In this document: in pieces, positions 44,416 through 56,786 of the stretch | Layout of the letters: each line of letters starts with the position of its first letter | Position numbering within the stretch: position 1 is the first letter of the stretch | NCBI RefSeq assembly: GCF_022842375.1 | Contig: NZ_JALHPR010000019.1 | Coordinates: forward strand, 1 to 64,000 | From: Elioraea sp. | Lineage (GTDB): Bacteria; Pseudomonadota; Alphaproteobacteria; Acetobacterales; Acetobacteraceae | Direction of reading: 5' to 3' | Length of the DNA: 64,000 nucleotides | The notes under the pieces: model-generated | What the model was told of the DNA's origin: nothing | Databases searched by the model: none | What the model saw: the letters and a program-made list of their open reading frames with translations, nothing else | Position numbers and translations under genes: made by a program

Positions 44416-45501
44416 ATGTATCGTCCACCGCCGCGCTTCTCGACGGGCCTGAAGGCGCTCGCGCTGTTCTGGCTGGTGCTGCTCCTCGGCGGCGGCGCCG
44501 GCGGGGTGTGGCTGCACATGCTTGGGCCACCAGTTGAGCAGGTGGCGGCCGAGCCCGAACCGCCACAGCCGACCCCGGCAGAACTCGCCGCCGCCACCGC
44601 ACCACCGCCGCCGCAGCTGCCGGCCCTCCCCCCCGTGATCTCGCCCGACACGCTCCGCGCCCCAGCCCCGGCGCCGGAGCCGGTGCGCGAAACCCCCGTG
44701 GCGAACCCCGACCCGGCGCTGCTCGAACGGCTGCGCGAGGGAGCGCTGCCGCGCGTGGCGGAGGATGGCCGGGCTGCCTGGCAGACCTACGCGCGCCCCT
44801 TCGACGGGGCTGACCGCAGGCCGCGCATCGCCGTGCTCGTCGCGGGCCTCGGCATCAGCGAATCAGCCACCGAAACGGCCATCCAGCGCCTGCCCGGCGC
44901 GATCTCGCTCGCCTTCTCGCCGTACGGCATCAGGCTCGCGGAGTTCGCCGCCATGGCGCGGGCCGACGGGCACGAGGTCCTCGTCGGCATCCCGATGGAG
45001 CCTGTCGGCTTCCCGTTGAACGACCCCGGCCCCCAGGCGCTGCTGACCAGCCTGCCCTGGGGCGAGAACAACCAGCGGCTGACCTGGGTGCTCTCGCGCT
45101 TCCCCGGCTATGTCGGCGCCACCAACGTGCTCGGCCCGACGCTGCGCGGCGAGCGGTTCTCGGCCAGCCCAGAGGCGATGCGCCCGATGCTCGAGGTGCT
45201 GCGCACGCGCGGGCTGCTGTTTGTCGAGGCCCGGCCGGGCGAGGCGGCGCCGGCGGGCCTGCCCGCCCGCGGCGTCGACATCCAGCTCGACGAACGGCCG
45301 ATGCGGGCCGAAATCGAGGCGAGGCTCGCTGATCTCGAGCGGATCGCCCGCGAGCGTGGCGCTGCCCTCGGCCTCTCGGGCGCGAGCCCGCTTGCGCTCG
45401 ACAGGCTCGGGGCCTGGGCCGCGGGCGTCGAGGCGCGCGGCTTCGCGCTCGCCCCCGTCACCGCACTCGCCGCCCCAGGTGGGCGCCAGGTGCAACGCTG
45501 A
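44416..45501 (+). CDS. Divergent polysaccharide deacetylase family protein (YibQ-like)
   Basis: The 361-residue protein has one N-terminal membrane anchor (about 12-35), a long proline/alanine-rich linker (to about 110) and a divergent polysaccharide deacetylase domain: PRIAVLVAGLGISESATETAI, VLVGIPMEPVGFPLNDPGP and GLLFVEARPG. These match the DUF610/YibQ family, often encoded beside ctpA in alphaproteobacteria, where it is placed with envelope and cell-wall functions. Canonical deacetylase metal ligands are only partly kept, so its enzymatic role is uncertain. It lies 41 bases after ctpA and just before rppH. Confidence 0.85.
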   Translation: MYRPPPRFSTGLKALALFWLVLLLGGGAGGVWLHMLGPPVEQVAAEPEPPQPTPAELAAATAPPPPQLPALPPVISPDTLRAPAPAPEPVRETPVANPDPALLERLREGALPRVAEDGRAAWQTYARPFDGADRRPRIAVLVAGLGISESATETAIQRLPGAISLAFSPYGIRLAEFAAMARADGHEVLVGIPMEPVGFPLNDPGPQALLTSLPWGENNQRLTWVLSRFPGYVGATNVLGPTLRGERFSASPEAMRPMLEVLRTRGLLFVEARPGEAAPAGLPARGVDIQLDERPMRAEIEARLADLERIARERGAALGLSGASPLALDRLGAWAAGVEARGFALAPVTALAAPGGRQVQR

Positions 45502-45514
45502 GGATCGCGCGGCC

Positions 45515-46000
45515 GTGAGCCTGCTGCCCTATCGCCGCAATGTCGGCGCCGTGCTGTTCAACGCGGCAGGCCTCGTGCTGGTCTGCCGCCGCGCCGACCT
45601 GCCGAATGCCGAGGGCGCGCCCGGCGGCTGGCAGCTTCCCCAGGGCGGCATCGACGACGACGAGGACCCAGGCACCGCCGTGCTGCGCGAGCTCGCCGAG
45701 GAGATCGGCACCGACCGCGCAGCGGTGATCGCCGAACACCCAGAGTGGCTGACCTACGACCTGCCCGCGCACCTGGTCGGCCGCGCCCTCGGGGGGAGGT
45801 ATCGCGGGCAGATGCAGAAATGGTTCGCGCTCAGGTTCCACGGCACCGATGCCGACATCCGCCTCGACGCCGACCCGCATCCGGAGTTCGATGCTTGGCG
45901 CTGGGCGAGGCTGGCTGAGCTTCCCGCCCTCGCGGTCGACTTCAAGCGCGCGATCTACCTGCGCCTCGCCGCCGATTTCGCTCACCTCGCGGCCGCCTGA
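45515..46000 (+). CDS. rppH: RNA pyrophosphohydrolase, Nudix family
   Basis: The 161-residue protein has the Nudix box at 44-66 (GGIDDDEDPGTAVLRELAEE, then IGT) and the RppH-type opening LPYRRNVGAVLFNAAG. RppH removes pyrophosphate from 5'-triphosphate ends of RNA and so starts RNase E-dependent decay. KWFALRFHGTDADIRL and HPEFDAWRWARLAELP fit the alphaproteobacterial subgroup (also called IalA or NudH). The start is GTG at 45515, with GAGGA about 10 bases upstream overlapping the previous stop region. Confidence 0.93.
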   Translation: MSLLPYRRNVGAVLFNAAGLVLVCRRADLPNAEGAPGGWQLPQGGIDDDEDPGTAVLRELAEEIGTDRAAVIAEHPEWLTYDLPAHLVGRALGGRYRGQMQKWFALRFHGTDADIRLDADPHPEFDAWRWARLAELPALAVDFKRAIYLRLAADFAHLAAA

Positions 46001-46066
46001 GGGCAGCGGGGAAGACAGGCGCGGTCCGGCGTGATCCACTTTCCCCTTCGCAGGGCGGAGGGTGGC

Positions 46067-46495
46067 ATGGACGGTGATGCGGCAAGGGCGTTGGTGGAAG
46101 CGGCCGTGACGGCGGGACAGGAGAACTTCCTCGCGACCAGCCGTCGCGTTCCGCCGAACTTCCTTCTGATGGCAGAGCAGGCGCCCGCCACCTTCGCCGG
46201 CTACGGCCTGATGCGCGCCGCGGTGATGAAGGACCGCGACGAGGGCGGCGCGCTCGACCTCCGCACCAAGGAGCTCGTCTTCGTGCTGCTTGACGTTCTG
46301 GTGCTGAACGAAGGCGGCGCGATCGCACACATGGAGAACGCGATGCGCCTCGGTCTGACAGTGCCAGAGCTCGCCGAGGGGCTGACGCAGGTGCTGATGG
46401 TTGGCGGCATCACGACATGGAACCGCGCGGGTGCCGCGGTGATGCGGCGGGCGGTGGAGATCGCCGGGGCTGGGGGAACGACCCCGGGCGCCTGA
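46067..46495 (+). CDS. Carboxymuconolactone decarboxylase (AhpD)-family protein
   Basis: The 142-residue helical protein matches the CMD/AhpD fold, with TKELVFVLLDVLVLNEGGAIAHMENAMRLGLTVPE-like order (shown only in part) and ALEEL-type ends. The CxxC redox pair of AhpD is absent; only the glutamate and histidine (NEGG...AHMENA) are kept, so it is unlikely to be a peroxidase-type reductant. It may be a decarboxylase or a structural member. GGAGGGTGGC precedes the ATG at 46067. The stop codon lies in the first unit of a four-copy 16-bp repeat. Confidence 0.78.
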   Translation: MDGDAARALVEAAVTAGQENFLATSRRVPPNFLLMAEQAPATFAGYGLMRAAVMKDRDEGGALDLRTKELVFVLLDVLVLNEGGAIAHMENAMRLGLTVPELAEGLTQVLMVGGITTWNRAGAAVMRRAVEIAGAGGTTPGA

Positions 46496-46558
46496 TCAAC
46501 TCCGAGCCTGATCAGCCCACGAGCCGGATCAGCCCCGAGCCGGATTAGCCCCGGGCCT
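46494..46558. repeat. Four tandem 16-17 bp repeats
   Basis: Units beginning GATCA or GATTA and reading GATCAGCCCCGAGCCG or close variants start at 46494, 46510, 46527 and 46543. They fill the gap between the CMD-family gene and the convergent small gene. The first unit contributes to the TGA of the former, and the last supplies the TAA of the latter. Confidence 0.75.
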
Positions 46559-46697
46559 GGGACGCTGCACTCGTCGCGGCGGGCACAGGCTCGCCGGCAC
46601 GGCGCTGCTCATCCACATGCGCGACCGCGAAGGCGAAACCGAGGGCTGCGATGCCGAGGACGAGGCTGAAGGTGCGCCGCTGGTCGAACGTATCCAT
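46545..46697 (-). CDS. Small single-helix membrane protein (50 residues)
   Basis: This short frame starts at an ATG with GGAGGAACAGTGG directly upstream. It encodes MDTFDQRRTFSLVLGIAALG, then FAFAVAHVDEQRRAGEP and an alanine/serine-rich tail. One hydrophobic helix (about 10-26) follows two arginines, so the N-terminus is probably cytoplasmic. No family was recognised. The strong ribosome site and the coherent basic-hydrophobic-polar pattern support a real gene. It stops within the tandem repeat. Confidence 0.6.
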   Translation of the reverse strand: MDTFDQRRTFSLVLGIAALGFAFAVAHVDEQRRAGEPVPAATSAASQARG

Positions 46698-46826
46698 CCA
46701 CTGTTCCTCCCGCCGTGCTGTGTGCCCCAGGACAAAACCATAGCGGGAGTTAAATGGACGTTAACGCACGCCACAAGAGATGATCGGCGCGTTGACGGGA
46801 GCCTGCGCCAGGAACTGCGCATCCGT

Positions 46827-47693
46827 TCAGGCGGCCCGGGCGGTCACGGTTCCGCCGCGGTCTCCCTGCCAGGTGCGGGCGGCAAAGGCCTCGTTGCGCT
46901 TCTGCTTGAACAGCATGAAGCGATAGGCGGCGCGGGCGGCAAGGCCCGACATCCGTCCGCGCGGCGGCAGGCCGACGGCCTTGAAGATCATGCCCACCCC
47001 GCGGTCGAGATGGTGCTGGCGGTAGTAGCTCATCGCCTTGGCCATATAGGCGGCGATGGCGGCGCGCCGGTCATACGGGGCCCCCTCGGCCCGGTTGGCG
47101 CAGTGGAAGGCGAGTGCGAGCTCGTCATCCTCCGTCTCGCCAATGCGGCCGAGGCCGATGCGGACCCGCTCCATGACCGAGAGCTTCTCGCGGCCGAGAT
47201 AGCGTCGCATGTGGTCATAGAAAAGCTTGAAGTGCCGGTATTCGTCCGCCGCGATCAGGCGGCATACCTCGACGAGCACCGGCTCCTCGCTGCCTTCGCC
47301 AAGTGCCGTATAGTAGGAGGACGTGCCCGTCTCGACCATGCAGCGGGCGATCAACTCGCCGGTGCGCGAGCCGCGGACGGAGGCGTCGACCGAGGTCTCG
47401 ATGCGGAAATCCTTGCGGAATCGCGCGAAGGCGGCCGGATAGTCCCAGCCCGGGTCGGCGAGTGCTGCCCACCGGCCGAGCGCCTCGCCGTGCTGCACCT
47501 CCTCGACCGCCCAGTTCCGTGCCGCCATCTGGAAGTCAGGGTCGTCGCGGAAGACGTTGCAGAGATAGTCGGCGTAGTCGTTGCCGTTGCGCTCGACCAT
47601 CGCGGCGGCCTTGACGAGGGGCACGATGGCGGGATCGACCTTGTCCGGGTCGAACCGGTCCCAGGCGATCTGGTCGATGTGCCAGTGCTTCAT
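46827..47693 (-). CDS. Ferritin-like diiron protein (acyl-ACP desaturase-like fold)
   Basis: The 288-residue helical protein has the complete carboxylate-bridged diiron ligand set: E34, E65xxH68 (EEVQHGE), E121 and E151xxH154 (DEYRHF), in the spacing used by acyl-ACP desaturases and other ferritin-like oxygenases. It could be an oxidase, oxygenase or desaturase; the substrate cannot be read. The C-terminus is basic. It is transcribed alone, leftwards, 280 bases downstream of the atp operon end. No ferredoxin or acyl carrier gene is adjacent. Confidence 0.8.
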   Translation of the reverse strand: MKHWHIDQIAWDRFDPDKVDPAIVPLVKAAAMVERNGNDYADYLCNVFRDDPDFQMAARNWAVEEVQHGEALGRWAALADPGWDYPAAFARFRKDFRIETSVDASVRGSRTGELIARCMVETGTSSYYTALGEGSEEPVLVEVCRLIAADEYRHFKLFYDHMRRYLGREKLSVMERVRIGLGRIGETEDDELALAFHCANRAEGAPYDRRAAIAAYMAKAMSYYRQHHLDRGVGMIFKAVGLPPRGRMSGLAARAAYRFMLFKQKRNEAFAARTWQGDRGGTVTARAA

Positions 47694-47786
47694 CGCCGAA
47701 CGCCCCTGGCGCTTGTGTCCGGCGGGGGATGGGCGGGACAGCAGGCAGGAGCCCGTGGCATGGCGCGGTGCACTTCCCCGATCACG

Positions 47787-47835
47787 CCCCGCACGGGTTC
47801 AGCCCGTGCCGGGGCCGGCCGGCGCCACGCCGGCC
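47787..47835. repeat. Two adjacent GC-rich hairpins downstream of the atp operon
   Basis: Hairpin one pairs CCCCGCACGGG (47787-47797) with CCCGTGCCGGGG (47803-47814), leaving one bulged base. Hairpin two pairs GGCCGGCG (47817-47824) with CGCCGGCC (47828-47835) perfectly. They lie in the gap between atpC and the ferritin-like gene and may be palindromic repeats or back-up terminators. Confidence 0.5.
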
Positions 47836-47873
47836 GCTCGATTGACCACACTAGGAATGGTGCTTCCGGCTGC

Positions 47874-47889
47874 CAAGGGCAAGCCCTTG
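47874..47889 (-). terminator. Candidate terminator hairpin of the atp operon
   Basis: CAAGGGC and GCCCTTG form a perfect 7-bp stem with a two-base spacer about 85 bases after the atpC stop. There is no strong T-run on the minus strand, so termination efficiency is uncertain. Confidence 0.35.
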
Positions 47890-47973
47890 CGCGTAGGCGG
47901 AACATCGCGGAATCAATCGCTTGGCCGGAATGATCGCTGCCGGGTCAACCGATCCGCGACACAACGCGAACGG

Positions 47974-48384
47974 TCAGGCCGCAGCCGCGGCGAGCATTTC
48001 GCGGGCGGCGAGAAGTTTCGCCATCGCCGCCTCGCGCGCCTCGACATCGGCGCCCTTCGCTGCCTCGAGGTAGGCCGCCTCCGCCTCGGCCACGCGCGAC
48101 CGCGCACTGTCGGCGTAGATCTGCTCGACCGGCACGGCCATGTCGGCGAGCACCGTCGTCCGCTCCGGTGTGATCTCGGCGAAGCCACCGGCGACGTAGA
48201 GGCGCTTGGTCACGCGCCCGCCCTCGTGCACGCGGATCACGCCGCCGCGAAGTGCCACGATCATCGGCGCGTGGCCGGCAAGCACGCCCATGTCCCCTTC
48301 CGCCGCCGGGATCTCGGCCATGTCGACCTGCTCCGACAGCAGCAGCTGTTCGGGCGAGACAAGTTCGAGGGTGAATTGGGCCAT
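47974..48384 (-). CDS. atpC: F1 ATP synthase epsilon subunit
   Basis: The 136-residue protein has the beta-sandwich domain (FTLELVSPEQLLLSEQVDMA, EGDMGVLAGHAPMIVALRGG) and a C-terminal helical hairpin rich in alanine and glutamate. It couples the gamma-epsilon rotor to the catalytic head and can inhibit ATP hydrolysis. It is the last gene of atpHAGDC, 22 bases after atpD. Confidence 0.95.
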   Translation of the reverse strand: MAQFTLELVSPEQLLLSEQVDMAEIPAAEGDMGVLAGHAPMIVALRGGVIRVHEGGRVTKRLYVAGGFAEITPERTTVLADMAVPVEQIYADSARSRVAEAEAAYLEAAKGADVEAREAAMAKLLAAREMLAAAAA

Positions 48385-48406
48385 GGCGCTCTCTCCGCCC
48401 CGTTCT

Positions 48407-50831
<2,425 letters not shown>

Positions 50832-50860
50832 CGGTCAGGGTCCCCGGTGTGCCGCGCCGC

Positions 50861-52408
<1,548 letters not shown>

Positions 52409-52409
52409 G

Positions 52410-52997
52410 TCAGGCTGCCCCCTTCATGGCCTGTGAAAGCCGCTGCAGGCGGCTACGGATGGAACTGTCATAGAGACGGGACCCGATCTTGACGACCAGG
52501 CCGCCGAGGATGGATGGATCGACGCGCGAGGCAATGCGCACACGCGCATGCCCGGCCCGGATCAGCGAAGCCTCGATCGCGCGCGCCTGCTGGTCGGACA
52601 GCGGCACGGCGCTGACCACCTCGGCCGTCTCCTCGCCGCGGCGGGCGGCGAGCTGGGCACGGAAGGCGGCGAGGATGCGCGGCAACATGCCGAGGCGGCG
52701 GTTGGCAACGATGACGCCGAGGAAGTTCTTGATGGTGCCGTCGAGTGCGGCGCTGTCGGCGACGGCCATCATCGCCTTCATCTGTGCCTCGCGGCCGATG
52801 CGCGGATCATCGACCACGGCGCGGAACTCGGCATTCTCGGCGTAGAGCGTCTCGAGCGCAGACAGCGCTTCCGCGAAACGGTCATACACGCCCTCGTCGC
52901 CCTTCTGGCGCAGGTCATCGGCCAGCGCGAGAAGGCCCCCGGAATAGCGTGCCGGCACCGTATCGACCGAGGCGCGCGCATCCCGCGCGAGCTTCAT
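52410..52997 (-). CDS. atpH: F1 ATP synthase delta subunit
   Basis: The 195-residue stalk subunit joins F1 to the peripheral stalk. [18 protein letters not shown] matches the start of the family's helical domain and [20 protein letters not shown] the conserved centre. [20 protein letters not shown] and [13 protein letters not shown] form the expected C-terminus. The start is uncertain: ATG at 52997 gives a length close to the family's, while a TTG at 53042 with GAGG upstream would add 15 residues. It is the first gene of atpHAGDC; the Fo genes are elsewhere, as usual in alphaproteobacteria. Confidence 0.9.
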   Translation of the reverse strand: MKLARDARASVDTVPARYSGGLLALADDLRQKGDEGVYDRFAEALSALETLYAENAEFRAVVDDPRIGREAQMKAMMAVADSAALDGTIKNFLGVIVANRRLGMLPRILAAFRAQLAARRGEETAEVVSAVPLSDQQARAIEASLIRAGHARVRIASRVDPSILGGLVVKIGSRLYDSSIRSRLQRLSQAMKGAA

Positions 52998-53360
52998 GGC
53001 CTCGGCGATCTCGGCGATGCGTGGGTTGTCGGTCGGCGGCAACGACGGTGGCCTCGGTCCCGGTTCGCGTTGACGGCCCCGATACCCGGAAGGGCAGGCA
53101 GGACCGCAGGAAATCAGCCCCGGCAGGCACCCCCGCCGAGAGCGCGCGGGAGGTAACACACGGGATGTGGCGGTGCAACAGGGCGGGCGCACCCCGTGCG
53201 CCTGCGGCACGAAAAGAGTGGGCTTGAAGCGTCGGGCGCACACCCCCATCTCGCCCGGCACTGGAAGCGGGTCCCTCTGGCGGCACGATCAAACCGTGCC
53301 GCGATGTCGTGTCCAGTCCGCGATGCCTGCTCCGGCACCACGAACACAGGGACCCGACTC
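52998..53360. promoter_or_regulatory. Divergent intergenic region between atpH and the TerC gene, with two hairpins
   Basis: This 363-base stretch has no credible gene. It must hold the promoter of the atp operon (leftward) and of the TerC-family gene (rightward), although no clear sigma-70 boxes are visible. Two perfect hairpins are present: GGCGCAC/GTGCGCC (53186-53202) and GCGGCACG/CGTGCCGC with a seven-base loop (53280-53302). The second lies about 60 bases before the TerC start and could be in its leader RNA. Confidence 0.5.
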
Positions 53361-54362
53361 ATGGAATTCCTCGACACGCTGCTGTTCGGCCTTTTCCTCG
53401 GCCAGCCCGGGTGGATGTGGCTCGCCTTCATCGGCATCGTCATCACGCTGCTGGTGCTCGATCTCGGCGTGCTGCACCGCGAGAGCCGCGAGATCGAGGT
53501 GCGCGAAAGCCTGATCCTGTCGGCCGGCTATATCGGCATCGGGCTGGCCTTCGGCGGCTGGGTCTGGTGGTACATGGGTGCCCGGTCGGGCATGGAGTAC
53601 CTGACGGGGTTCCTCGTCGAGAAGTCGCTGGCGATGGACAATGTCTTCGTCATCGCCCTCATCTTCACGTATTTCGCGATCCCGCGCGTCCACCAGCACA
53701 GGGTGCTGTTCTGGGGCATCCTCGGCGTCATCGTGCTGCGCGCGATCATGATCGGCCTCGGTACCGCGCTGGTCACGCAGTTCAGCTGGATCCTCTACGT
53801 GTTCGGCGCCTTCCTCGTCATCACCGGCATCAAGATGCTGGTGATCGCCGACAGCATGCCGAAGATCGAGGACAACCCCGTGCTGCGCTTCATGAAGCGC
53901 CGCTTCAACGTGACGAACGAGCTGCACGGCGAGAAGTTCTTCGTGAAGCAGCCTGACCCCGTGACGGGCAGGCCCACCACCTTCCTGACGCCGCTGTTCC
54001 TCGCACTCGTGCTGATCGAGATCGCCGACGTGATCTTCGCGGTGGACAGCGTGCCGGCGATCTTCGCGATCACGCAGGACCCGTTCATCGTCTACACGAG
54101 CAACATCTTCGCCATCCTCGGCCTGCGCGCCCTCTACTTCGCGCTCGCCGCCGCGATCCACCGCTTCAAGTACCTCAAATACGCGCTCGCACTCGTGCTC
54201 GTGTTCATCGGGTTCAAGATCTTCGCCGTCGGCATCATCGGCAAGGTGCCGCCCTGGATCTCGCTCACCGTCACCTTCGGGCTGCTCGTCGGCGGCGTCA
54301 TCTACTCGCTGATGCGCACCCGCGGCCCAAAGCCGGCCACGACCGACCCCGCGAAGGCCTGA
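53361..54362 (+). CDS. TerC-family integral membrane protein
   Basis: The 333-residue protein has about nine hydrophobic helices and the acidic membrane motifs of the TerC family: VEKSLAMDNVFVIALIFTYF and ALVLIEIADVIFAVDSVPAI. Members have been linked to tellurite resistance and, in several bacteria, to manganese export or metal loading of secreted enzymes (family knowledge). The ATG at 53361 has AGGGA eight bases upstream. It is transcribed divergently from the atp operon and has no other ter genes beside it. Confidence 0.88.
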   Translation: MEFLDTLLFGLFLGQPGWMWLAFIGIVITLLVLDLGVLHRESREIEVRESLILSAGYIGIGLAFGGWVWWYMGARSGMEYLTGFLVEKSLAMDNVFVIALIFTYFAIPRVHQHRVLFWGILGVIVLRAIMIGLGTALVTQFSWILYVFGAFLVITGIKMLVIADSMPKIEDNPVLRFMKRRFNVTNELHGEKFFVKQPDPVTGRPTTFLTPLFLALVLIEIADVIFAVDSVPAIFAITQDPFIVYTSNIFAILGLRALYFALAAAIHRFKYLKYALALVLVFIGFKIFAVGIIGKVPPWISLTVTFGLLVGGVIYSLMRTRGPKPATTDPAKA

Positions 54363-54448
54363 CGCCTTCGGCGACTGGCTTGCCACGGCGCGGCGGGGCG
54401 ATGATCCTGCCGCGCCGCTGCCGTTTCCACGCCGCCCGGAGCACCGCT

Positions 54449-55900
54449 ATGTCCGACATCGCCTTCGCGCCCGCCACCACGCTCGCGCGCCTCGTCCGGT
54501 CCGGAAAGATCGGGGCGGCGGAACTGCTCGACCTCTATCTTGACCGCGTCGCTCGGTTCGATGGGGCGCTGAACGCCATCGTGGTGCGCGATGTCGCCTC
54601 GGCGAAGAAGGCGGCGCGTGCCATCGACCGCGCACGCGCGAAGGGCGAGGCGCTGCCCCCGCTCGCCGGCGTGCCGATGACGGTGAAGGAGAGCTTCAAC
54701 CTCAAGGGCCACCCCACCACCTGGGGCGACCCTGCGTACACGGGCAACATCGCGGCTGAGGATGCGCTCGCCGTCGCGCGCTTCAAGGCGGCCGGCGCGG
54801 TGGTGTTCGGCAAGTCGAACGTGCCGCTGATGCTGGCAGACTGGCAGAGCTACAACGCCATCTACGGCACCACCAACAACCCCTGGGACGTGACGCGCAC
54901 GCCCGGCGGCTCCTCCGGCGGGTCGGCCGCGGCGCTGGCGGCTGGGATGACGGGGCTCGAGATCGGCTCGGACATCGGTGCCTCGATCCGCAACCCGGCG
55001 CATTACTGCGGCGTGTTCGGCCACAAGCCCACCTGGGGCATCTGTTCGCCCAGGGGCCACACCCTTGGCACGGTCGCGCAGGGCGACATCTCGGCGATCG
55101 GCCCCCTCGCCCGCTCGGCCGGTGACCTGGCGCTGGCGCTCGACGTGATGGCCGGGCCCGACGAGATCGACGGCGCCGGCTGGCGCCTCGCCCTGCCTAA
55201 GCCGCGGACGAAGGGGCTGAAGGGCCTGCGCGTCGCCGTGGTGGCGGAGGATGCGAACGCCGAGGTCGACACGCGCTACGCGGCCTTGATCGCCGATCTC
55301 GCCCGCGCGCTCAGGAAGGAAGGGGCGAAGGTCTCGCTCACCGCGCGCCCCGCGTTCGATACGGCGGCGATGGCGCGCACCTACATCCTGATGCTCAGGG
55401 CCGCCACCTCGGGGCGCCTCCCCGACGCCGCCGTCGCGCGCTGGCAGGCGGAAGCTGGCAAGCGTGGGGCCGACGATGCGTCCTACGTCGCGCTGATGGC
55501 CCGCGGCAACACCCTCACCCACCGCGACTGGCTCAGGCTGAACGAGGCCCGCCACGTGATGCGCCATGCCTGGGCAGCGTTCTTCCAGGAGTGGGACGTG
55601 GTTCTCACCCCCTGCGCCTCGGGCCCCGCCTTCCCGCATGACCAGGTGGGCGAGCGGCAGGACCGGACGATCATGGTCAACGGCCATGCGCAACCGGTGA
55701 CCGACCAGCTCTTCTGGGCCGGCTATCCGGGCCTGTTCTACCTGCCCGCGACGGCGGCCCCCCTCGGCACGATCGATGGGCTTCCGGTCGGCGTGCAGAT
55801 CATCGGCGCGCAGCATGACGACCGAACGACGATCGCGGTCGCCGGGATGATCGAGAAGGCCTGGGCGCCCTTCGTTCCGCCGCCCGGGTTCGACGCGTAA
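54449..55900 (+). CDS. Amidase signature family hydrolase
   Basis: The 483-residue enzyme has the Ser-cis-Ser-Lys triad of the family: K80 in GVPMTVKESFN, the cis-serine in GGSSGGSAAALAAG (about 153-166) and the nucleophile serine about S179 in GSDIGASIRNPAH. These enzymes hydrolyse amides of very different kinds (acyl amides, indoleacetamide, aryl-acyl amides). GatA is unlikely because no gatB or gatC is near. The ATG at 54449 has GGAGC upstream. It follows the TerC gene by 86 bases but may have its own promoter. Confidence 0.88.
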   Translation: MSDIAFAPATTLARLVRSGKIGAAELLDLYLDRVARFDGALNAIVVRDVASAKKAARAIDRARAKGEALPPLAGVPMTVKESFNLKGHPTTWGDPAYTGNIAAEDALAVARFKAAGAVVFGKSNVPLMLADWQSYNAIYGTTNNPWDVTRTPGGSSGGSAAALAAGMTGLEIGSDIGASIRNPAHYCGVFGHKPTWGICSPRGHTLGTVAQGDISAIGPLARSAGDLALALDVMAGPDEIDGAGWRLALPKPRTKGLKGLRVAVVAEDANAEVDTRYAALIADLARALRKEGAKVSLTARPAFDTAAMARTYILMLRAATSGRLPDAAVARWQAEAGKRGADDASYVALMARGNTLTHRDWLRLNEARHVMRHAWAAFFQEWDVVLTPCASGPAFPHDQVGERQDRTIMVNGHAQPVTDQLFWAGYPGLFYLPATAAPLGTIDGLPVGVQIIGAQHDDRTTIAVAGMIEKAWAPFVPPPGFDA

Positions 55901-55904
55901 CGTC

Positions 55905-56786
55905 CTACCTTTGCGGCAGCCCCAGCATCGGGCCGAGCTGGTCGAGCAGGGTGCGCAGCGCGCCGACCTGGCCCGCGAGAGCGGCACCGCCGAGCGGGGG
56001 GCCCGCCACGGCCGCGGCCGGCGGCGCGGCGGGACCCGCGATGCCCGGCATGGGTGAGCGGTCCTGCAGCATCTCCGCCTGAGAGAGGCTGCCCGAGCCA
56101 TCGTAATCGTAGCTGTGGATCAGCAGCTGCGCCGCCACGATGCCACCCAGCGCGCCTGCACCGAGAGCGGTCGCGAGCTGGTCGAGTTCAGCGCCGGTCG
56201 CCAGCATCGCCATGTGCGTCGCCCCGCGCACCAGGCGGGCAAGCTCTGCCGGGGTGAGAACCCCGTCGCGCGTCACGTCGGCCCAGGCGAACACGGCCGT
56301 CATGCACCCTGCCGCATCGCCGCTGCAGGCCGCCTCGAACCCATCCAGCGCACCGAGGAACGACAGCCCCTCGCCATGCAGCGCGGCGAGCCCGCCCGCG
56401 ATGGCGGGGCACCGTGCCCATTGCGTCGCCGGCGCATCGCCGGGGATCACGTCATCGGGCTGTTTCGGCCCTGGGGTTCGGGTTTCGAGCTGGGTGCCCT
56501 GGGCCCGCATGATCAGCCGCGTCTGGTCGGCGTCATCGGCGACCGCGAGAGTGAAGCCGCCGCCCTCGGCCGTGCGCGCGACGCGCCACAGCTCCTGCGG
56601 CCCCTGCTGCGGCAGCAGCGCCCAGTAGCGGCCCGTGAGGAACAGCAGCGCGCCGGGGTCGGTGCACTGGCCGTTCGCCCACAGACCCTGCGCGGCCTGC
56701 GGGATCGTCCCAGGCTGAGCGGGCTGGGCCTCGACGACGGCGGGAATGGCGAGGGAGAGGGCAAGGGCGGCAGCGAGACGCATCAT
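55905..56786 (-). CDS. Exported EF-hand calcium-binding protein
   Basis: The 293-residue protein has a signal peptide (MMRLAAALALSLAIPAVVEA). The first half (about 25-140) is cysteine-containing and of no recognised family. The second half has two EF-hand loops, DVTRDGVLTPAE and the canonical DYDGSGSLSQAE, so calcium binding is likely. A proline/alanine-rich stretch and a short C-terminal helix follow. Its ATG overlaps the stop of the five-repeat protein gene (ATGA), so the two exported proteins are made together and may interact (inference). Confidence 0.75.
   Translation of the reverse strand: MMRLAAALALSLAIPAVVEAQPAQPGTIPQAAQGLWANGQCTDPGALLFLTGRYWALLPQQGPQELWRVARTAEGGGFTLAVADDADQTRLIMRAQGTQLETRTPGPKQPDDVIPGDAPATQWARCPAIAGGLAALHGEGLSFLGALDGFEAACSGDAAGCMTAVFAWADVTRDGVLTPAELARLVRGATHMAMLATGAELDQLATALGAGALGGIVAAQLLIHSYDYDGSGSLSQAEMLQDRSPMPGIAGPAAPPAAAVAGPPLGGAALAGQVGALRTLLDQLGPMLGLPQR

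Noticed and set aside
46067-46495. AhpD-type alkylhydroperoxidase
   Set aside because: The redox-active CxxC pair is absent, so only the broader fold family is claimed.
53160-53360. yybP-ykoY manganese riboswitch before the TerC gene
   Set aside because: The conserved GGGGAGUA-type loop and its partner loop were not found. Only unrelated hairpins are present.
54449-55900. GatA subunit of the tRNA amidotransferase
   Set aside because: No gatB or gatC is adjacent, and the nucleophile region reads GSDIGASIR rather than the GTDTGGSIR typical of GatA.
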